From Paratinospora sagittata (Eukaryota > Streptophyta > Magnoliopsida > Ranunculales > Menispermaceae), in the NCBI GenBank assembly GCA_035771175.1, contig CM069608.1, positions 24,992,519-25,056,518 of the forward strand: a stretch of DNA of 64,000 nucleotides. The letters run 5' to 3'. Of the stretch, positions 58,469 to 64,000 are shown piece by piece. A program made the position numbers and the translations under genes. The first letter of the stretch is position 1, and the number at the start of each line of letters is the position of its first letter. The notes under the pieces were generated by a model. It saw only the letters and a program-made list of their open reading frames with translations. It did no database searches and was not told the origin of the DNA.

Positions 58469-59360
58469 TTAATGGCACCGATGTCTTAGTCATCCATCAA
58501 TAAAAATTCTTAATAGTCTTCTTTTTTCTCAATCACTTCCCGTATCAGAGTCTGATTTTAAATTTTGTAATTCATGTCTTTGTAATAAGAGTCATAAACT
58601 CCCCTTTGGAACATTGACTGTTTCTAGCACTAAACCACTTGAAATTTTCTACACAGATGTTTGGGGTCCGTCACCTATTTCATTTTTTGATGATTATCGT
58701 TACTATATCATTTTTGTCAATCCTCATACAAAATATTCATGGCTTTATTTGATGAAGAAAAAACACGAGGTTCCCAAAAATTTTGAAAAGTTCAAGCAAA
58801 TTGTTGAAAAAGAAATTCAAAATTCAATTCTCACATTGTATTCAGATGGTTGCAGTGTATTTCAAGGTCTTCATCCCTTCTTAGTTAAGAATAGCATCCA
58901 ACACCTTATATCACCCCCTCACACACCTCAATTGGTGGGTAAAATGGAATGTCGTCGTTGACACATTGTCAAAACCAGCTTAACGCTTCTTCACCAAGCT
59001 TATCTCTCACTTTCTTATTGGTCCCCCGCCTTTCAAGCGACCACTTTTCTCATCAATTGTCTCCCCACCTCATTCTTGGGTCTTTGTCCTCCTTTTGAAA
59101 TTTTATTTCAAAGAATTCCAAATTATCGTAAACTGAAAATATTTGGGTGTCTATGTTATCCTTGGCTCCATCCATATCCGAACCACAAACTTGATGCCCG
59201 TTCTCATCTATGTGTTTTCGTAGGATACTCCACTGAACGTAATGCCCACAAATGTTTAGATCCTCAATCTCACAAATTTTATGTTTCTTGTCATGTCATA
59301 TTTGTTGAACATATTTTTCCATTAAAAAATCTTACTCCTAAGGAAGCACAAATTACCTAA
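58469..59360 (+). pseudogene. Copia integrase
   Basis: The zinc finger region begins WHRCLSHPSI after a TAA and continues SCLCNKSHKLPF. The core has FYTDVWGP (first Asp) and LYSDGCSVF (second Asp, with the usual GGEF altered). The catalytic Glu region reads TPQLVGKMECRR instead of a TPQQNG-like form. The C-terminal GLCPPFEILFQRIPNYRKLK and FGCLCYPWLHPYPNHKLDAR section is well kept and resembles the Ale/Retrofit type from memory. Not functional. Confidence 0.82.
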
Positions 59361-60567
59361 GACAATTTCAAACAATGGGTACTGGCAGACACTCCACCAA
59401 TTTATACACTCCCACCAAGTGCTCTTGTGCCACCACCATCAAATATTCCTACACCACCTCCACCAAGTGTCCCTCAATCTAACTCCAATAATTTCATCTC
59501 TGCCATTCAACCATCTCCACCCCCAACTTTATTCCAATGCAAAAGTTGACCCACTCCATTTCTCATGCCACTCCACCAATAAGTGTTGCCCCTATGAAAG
59601 AAACTTCACAATAGGTATGTCCAACGTCACTAACCATACCACAAGCAACCACGTCACGACCCCATCACATGGTAACAAGATCACAGAACAATATATTTAG
59701 GCCAAGAAAAATTTCATATCATGTCACCATAGATCCACTTTATTTCACTGAACCAAGAAATGTAACCCAAGCCAAAACTTCACGTCATTGGCGCAAAGCT
59801 ATGAGTGAAGAATTTGATGCCTTAGTTCATAATTCCACTTTGTCCCTTCTTCCACCCCATCCGTCACAAAACATTTTCGAGTGCAAATGGATTTATAAAA
59901 TTAAGTGAAACACAGATGGCTCCATTGCACACTACAAGGCTCACGTTATTACGAAGGGATTCCATCAACGCCCAGGAACTGATTTCATTGATACATTTAA
60001 CTTTGTTGTGAAATCGGTGACTATCTGCCTTATTTTGACTATTGTTGAGACTAATCGCTATCATGTACGCCAATTAGCTATCAATAATACTTTCTGCAAG
60101 GGGTCACTTACCGATGATGTCTTATGCAACAACCAGCCGGTTTTGTAGACTCTTATTTTTTGCTCCATTTCAAACTTAACAAGGCAATTTATGGTCCCCA
60201 TCAGGCACCTAGAGCACGGTATAATAAATTGCATGGTTTTCTTGTCTCTGATGGATTTACAATCTCCAAGTCAAATTCTTCATTCTTTCTTTACATCCAT
60301 GGAGACATCACCATATATCTCCTTGTTTGGGTTGATGATATTCTCATCACTAGTAATTTGGAGTTCGTTATCAACAAATTTTTTCAACTTTTGGCACAAC
60401 TGTTCTCATTGACAGATCCTGGATTGTTGAGTTATTTCCCTAAGGTTGAAACATTTCCTATATCAGAAGGGCTCTTCTTATCTCAACATAAATATATTTG
60501 GGACTTACTTGCAAAAACCAACATGCTTGATGCCAAAAAAGTCTCTACTCCCATGTCTGCTATATAG
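59361..60567 (+). pseudogene. Copia linker and reverse transcriptase
   Basis: A Pro/Thr/Asn-rich linker (to about 59700) leads to RT: HWRKAMSEEFDALVHNSTLS, KWIYKIK, a TGA, HYKAHVITKGFHQRPGTDF, LNKAIYGPHQAPRARYNKL, YLLVWVDDILITSN (catalytic Asp pair kept), SQHKYIWDLLAKTNMLDAKK and STPMSAI. The usual KQAPRAW is altered to HQAPRAR. It ends at a TAG (60567) before the RNase H part. Confidence 0.85.
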
Positions 60568-60579
60568 AACTTCTTAAAC

Positions 60580-60759
60580 TTCATGATGGTGCTCCATCCA
60601 TAGATGCTACTCAATACCGTCAAGTCATTGGTTCCATGCAATATCTCTCACTAACTCACTCTGATATCTCTTTTGTTGTCAATAAACTATCTCAGTTTAT
60701 GGACCAACCGAACATGACACATTGGACTGTTGTAAAGAGAGTGTTATGTTATCTTAAAG
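60580..60759 (+). pseudogene. Copia RNase H, first part
   Basis: YRQVIGSMQYLSLTHSDISF, VNKLSQFMDQPNMTHW and VKRVLCYLK precede the insertion. The reading frame then continues at 62601 with VLRYLKGTI. The last 22 bases (60738-60759) are repeated at 62601-62622. Confidence 0.82.
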
Positions 60760-62600
60760 AGCCCTTCTGTTGTAAAAAAAGTATTGCTTACTTTATGTGC
60801 ACACTTTTAAGTGAATAAAGAGATGCAAGAATGCACTCTTTGAATTATAAACCAATGAAATGCAACATAAATATACCCTAGACATAAAGTAGATGATGCA
60901 ACAAATTATAAGTGTAAGCTAGGGCAAATGATGTGGTAAATACAACAAGTAATAAACTTGGGGAGTGTCAAGGTCGAACCTTAAGGATTGGGATGAGTGC
61001 CTAAAACTATGGTTTGCTACAAATGATAAAATGAAAAATAAGAAAAAGATGAAATAATAGTAAAATGACAAGACTTTGTTAATGATGAATGATAATATAA
61101 GGAACAATAATGAGATGGAAAGTTAGGGCATTAGAGTAAGCCCAATGCTTCTCTCTTAGTCCTTCTTGAGTAAAATGATTAGGGGTGGAAATAACTAAAG
61201 AGTTTTTCCACCTATGAAGATAAATCTTTAAGCCCAAATGTATTAAAAGGAAGTGTTCTCCCACAAGAGGTATTTATCGTGAAAATACAAAAAAGAACTA
61301 GTGTTCTAATGTGTGTGAAGGCAATATGTGAATTCTAAAGATATAAAATACATGATATGACACATCAAAGAAAACTACAAAAAGTCAACACTACAAGATG
61401 AAAATGAAATATCTCAATCTTTCATTAGATTTTTCAAAATCAACTATACAAAATACATGATATAATGCATGAAGCTTAATACAATATCCAACAAAAGTGT
61501 GAGAGAACACATATGCCAAGTAAATCAAAATATAAGTATTATCCAAGAATTCCAAAGAAGAGAGTAGAGAGGACTTCCTTTTAGCCCTAACAAAAGACTT
61601 AAGCTTCCATGGATTTCAAGGCCATAAAAGAACAAAAATAAAAGAAGTGAAAAAGAAAATAGGAGAGGTAGGGAAAACTCCTAAGTGATCAAAGGAGAAA
61701 CTGAAATAAAAGACATCCCTTAAGTGTGGATTTTAGGGGCTTAAATAGATGATCAATGGATAGGGTGAACCAATGAGAGATGGTCTAAGGGTGATGTGAA
61801 TGGATGGTTCAACTTATTCATGCTCTCTTTACCCTTTTTGTATAAGATGGTAGAAAATTCAAATTAAGGGGGATAGATAGCCATGTATAGTAAAGAGTAT
61901 GGGGAAGGGTAGCCAATGTAAATCAAGGAGAATATGGTGTGTAAGAGAGATTTTCCCTAATGGTAATTACGAGAAAAAAAAAAAAGAAATAAGAGGGGTT
62001 AGGACTAAGCTTAAAGGGAAAATGAAGCATGTGGGGTTCTTGTGAAGACTACTTGACAAGTCAATATCAACCTTGGTTCTCTCATAAATTCAAACTCATC
62101 CCTTGGATTTTTCTCGGGATTCGCTACAAGATGATGATGTATAATGAATATTTCTCCTTTTGTGCCATGTGTCCTTCTTGACTTAAGATTCTTCTAACTT
62201 CCATTGTAACCGTAGATGCTCTTTGGGATTCGCAAAATTTTTACTCAAATGATGAATGAATGAGATGATGCCATGTGTCATGAAACCAAGTAGGGGATGA
62301 CTTCTTTAAATTGATGATCTCGAGGCTCCTAATGCTAACATGCTCCATTATGATCAATCTCTCATTACATCTACTTTTCCTACAATTAGTACAAATATCG
62401 CGTAATGAGAAATAAAACTATAAGAAACTTGTATTATGCATGTGGTGTGAAAATTAATATATTTGCTTCTTTGCAAATGCATCAATTTATGTAAAGTAGA
62501 AGCCAAACATATTTTATAATTAATTATTAAATCATGAGCCTTAAAATATGATAATGCTCTATTATAAGATAATAATTTAATGTCAAAATGAGCATTATCA
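60760..62600 (-). mobile_element. 1841-bp insertion in copia RNase H, LTR-like
   Basis: No open frame. Flanked by 22-bp direct repeats with one mismatch. Wording near 60960 (GGGAGTGTCAAGGTCGAACC) resembles the end region of large gypsy LTRs in minus orientation. The right end GAGCATTATCA gives TGATAATGCTC on the minus strand, an LTR-like TG start, but a matching CA end cannot be fixed. A duplication this long is unusual for an LTR element. Confidence 0.45.
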
Positions 62601-63142
62601 AGAGTGTTACGTTATCTTAAAGGCACAATCAATCACGGTCTTCTCCTCCGCCACAACTCTATAATGAATCTCCTTGCATTTGTCGATGCTGACTGGGCTA
62701 GTAATGTCAATGATCGCATTTCCACGTCTGCATATATCATTTTCCTTGGTACCACACCCATTAGTTGGAGCTCCAAGAAACAAAAGGCAGTTACACGATC
62801 GTCGACCGAAGATGGAATATCATATCGTTGCTTCAAAACTTGCTCTTTGAATTATGCATGCCTCTCACAACCACTCCTACTAGCTATTGCAATAACATTG
62901 GTGCTACTTAACTTTGTGTGAATCCCGTGTTTCATTCACGTATGAAGCACGTAGCAATAGATTTTCATTTCATTCAGGATCAGGTTACAAACAGTCGGCT
63001 ACCGGTTTCCCATGTGCACAATGCCGATCAGCTTGAATATTCCCTCACCAAGCCTTTATCTCAACAACCTTTCCTTCGGCAACAGTACAAGCATGGTGTT
63101 CGTGATGGAACTCCAATGTTGAGAGGGTATGAAAAGCAATAA
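62601..63142 (+). pseudogene. Copia RNase H, second part, and Pol end
   Basis: VLRYLKGTINHGLLLRH, FVDADWASNVNDRISTSAYI, FLGTTPISWSSKKQKAVTRS and STEDGISYR keep most RNase H motifs. After a frameshift come VFHSRMKHVAIDFHFIQDQV, HVHNADQLEYSLTKPLSQQP and LRGYEKQ to a TAA at 63142, the normal Pol end. Confidence 0.85.
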
Positions 63143-63341
63143 TCAAAGATTTTGAAAATATCAAATTTGGAAAAAGAATCATCCTAGATCATAATTTATC
63201 AAATTTGGAAAATTTCAGATTTGGAAATTATAATATATTCTAATCTTTGTAATTGCATCAATTAATGAATTCTAATCTTTGATACTATTCTCATCTCTGT
63301 AATTGCATCAATTAAGGGATTCAAATAAAATTCTTGTCTTT
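63143..63341 (+). other. Copia 3' noncoding/LTR start with 50-bp spaced repeat
   Basis: No coding frame. TTTGTAATTGCATCAATTAA (63246) recurs as TCTGTAATTGCATCAATTAA (63296). The LTR start could not be placed with certainty. Confidence 0.45.
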
Positions 63342-63553
63342 TTTTTTTTTTTTGGTTTCACCGCTGAGTGGCACCCAAGGTGTCCTCCTCCGCTTGTGAC
63401 AAGACTAATCCACTTGGATTCGAGTCGTGTTGGACCACAAAGATGTAAAGGTCTCCCAACAAATAGTAGCTCCATACACATAGGGGGTTTTGAACTCGCG
63501 ATCTTGCTTAAGGGAAACGGATGCCAAGCCATCCGAACCAACCAAATGTTGGT
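63342..63553 (-). mobile_element. SINE (tRNA-derived), minus orientation
   Basis: The minus strand begins ACCAACATTTGG, has a box A-like TGGTTCGGATGG and a box B-like GAGTTCAAAACCCC about 45 bases later, then a unique body ending CACTCAGCGGTGAAACC and a poly(A) tail (T run 63341-63353 on plus). Flanking 14-mers AAATTCTTGTCTTT (63328-63341) and AAATTATTGTCTTT (63554-63567) differ at one base and are the target duplication. This is the standard structure of a plant SINE, moved by LINE enzymes in trans. Confidence 0.85.
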
Positions 63554-63567
63554 AAATTATTGTCTTT

Positions 63568-64000
63568 GTACAGTGTATATATACAAGTCTTCATAGTAAA
63601 AATATCAAACTCAATACAATTCTATTCAAATCCTTTATAAATGGTATTTATTCCTTGTAGACTCGGAGTGTTTTTTTGGTTGATTACTCTCTCTGCTGCG
63701 GGAAAAGCTGATTCGGGAAATACTACCTGATAAAAAATAAATAAAAGGAAAGAGGGAGAGAAATAATAGCATTTATCATAAATGTTCAATTCTTAGTAAT
63801 ATGATACGGGCAAGGACATACAAGAGAAAGCTTATACTATGTTAAATATTGAAAATCTTAGAAATTATAAGATTTATGATTTAGATATAATTTCTTATAT
63901 TAGATTATAAGGATTCTAATGAAAAAAATGAAGTATATGTTTGGATTAATTTAATTTGAAATAAATGATTTTCGAAATAAAGGGGTCAAATTTTTATATA
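63568..64000 (+). other. Probable remainder of copia LTR, AT-rich
   Basis: GTGTATATATACAAG (63572-63587) is a plausible TATA region. The rest is AT-rich and without open frame. Confidence 0.35.

Noticed and set aside
63342..63553. A functional tRNA gene
   Set aside because: Only box A- and B-like similarity; no cloverleaf, and it has a poly(A) tail and target duplication of a SINE.

Overview
This is plant nuclear DNA, AT-rich and made almost entirely of nested, decaying LTR retrotransposons. The evidence is Ty3/gypsy chromoviruses with gag, protease, reverse transcriptase, RNase H, integrase and a chromodomain; Ty1/copia elements of at least three kinds; initiator-Met-type primer sites (TGGTATCAGAG); and a tRNA-derived SINE. 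I see no intact host gene, no rRNA gene and no tRNA gene. The species cannot be named from what is visible; a flowering plant is certain in my view, a dicot likely.

Layout. 1-4093: minus-strand chromovirus of family 1 (element C), cut by the left edge. 4094-9727: minus-strand copia remnant (LTR, PPT, RNase H and RT pieces) plus two unrecognised degenerate reading frames, one with a visible intron (6869-7573). 9728-22016: a tandem pair of family-1 chromoviruses on the minus strand, a complete decayed element A (11380-22016) and a truncated copy B of its 5' part (9728-11379) sharing A's 3' LTR. 22020-24136: minus Sirevirus-like copia LTR. 24137-34092: the 3' noncoding part and 3' LTR of a plus-strand copia element, interrupted by four solo LTRs, each with a perfect 5-bp target duplication. 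34093-40911: decayed plus-strand chromovirus of a second family (element E). 40912-41420: an inverted family-2 LTR lying in E's chromodomain. 41421-47964: element D, a family-1 internal-deletion derivative with ORF1, gag and a stump of integrase. 48079-51746: LTR fragments. 51747-57119: two long family-2 solo LTRs in older LTR sequence. About 57700-64000: a decayed plus-strand copia element split by a 1.84-kb insertion, with a SINE in its 3' region.

The most unusual content is in family 1. These chromoviruses carry an additional sense reading frame of about 530 codons (ORF1) between the primer site and gag. It is seen in four copies (C, B, A, D), and a strong-looking 3' splice site precedes the gag start in all three copies that reach gag. 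In the two LTRs of element A, a 20-bp array of GAACGTTC units lies just upstream of the TATA box; the other family-1 LTRs hold only one to a few related GAA-NN-TTC-like cores there. A similar placement of palindromic or GC-rich short repeats recurs in unrelated LTR families here.

All retroelement coding regions are broken by stops or frameshifts except D's gag. Most stops that can be compared between copies fit C-to-T or G-to-A change, as expected for long-methylated silent repeats.
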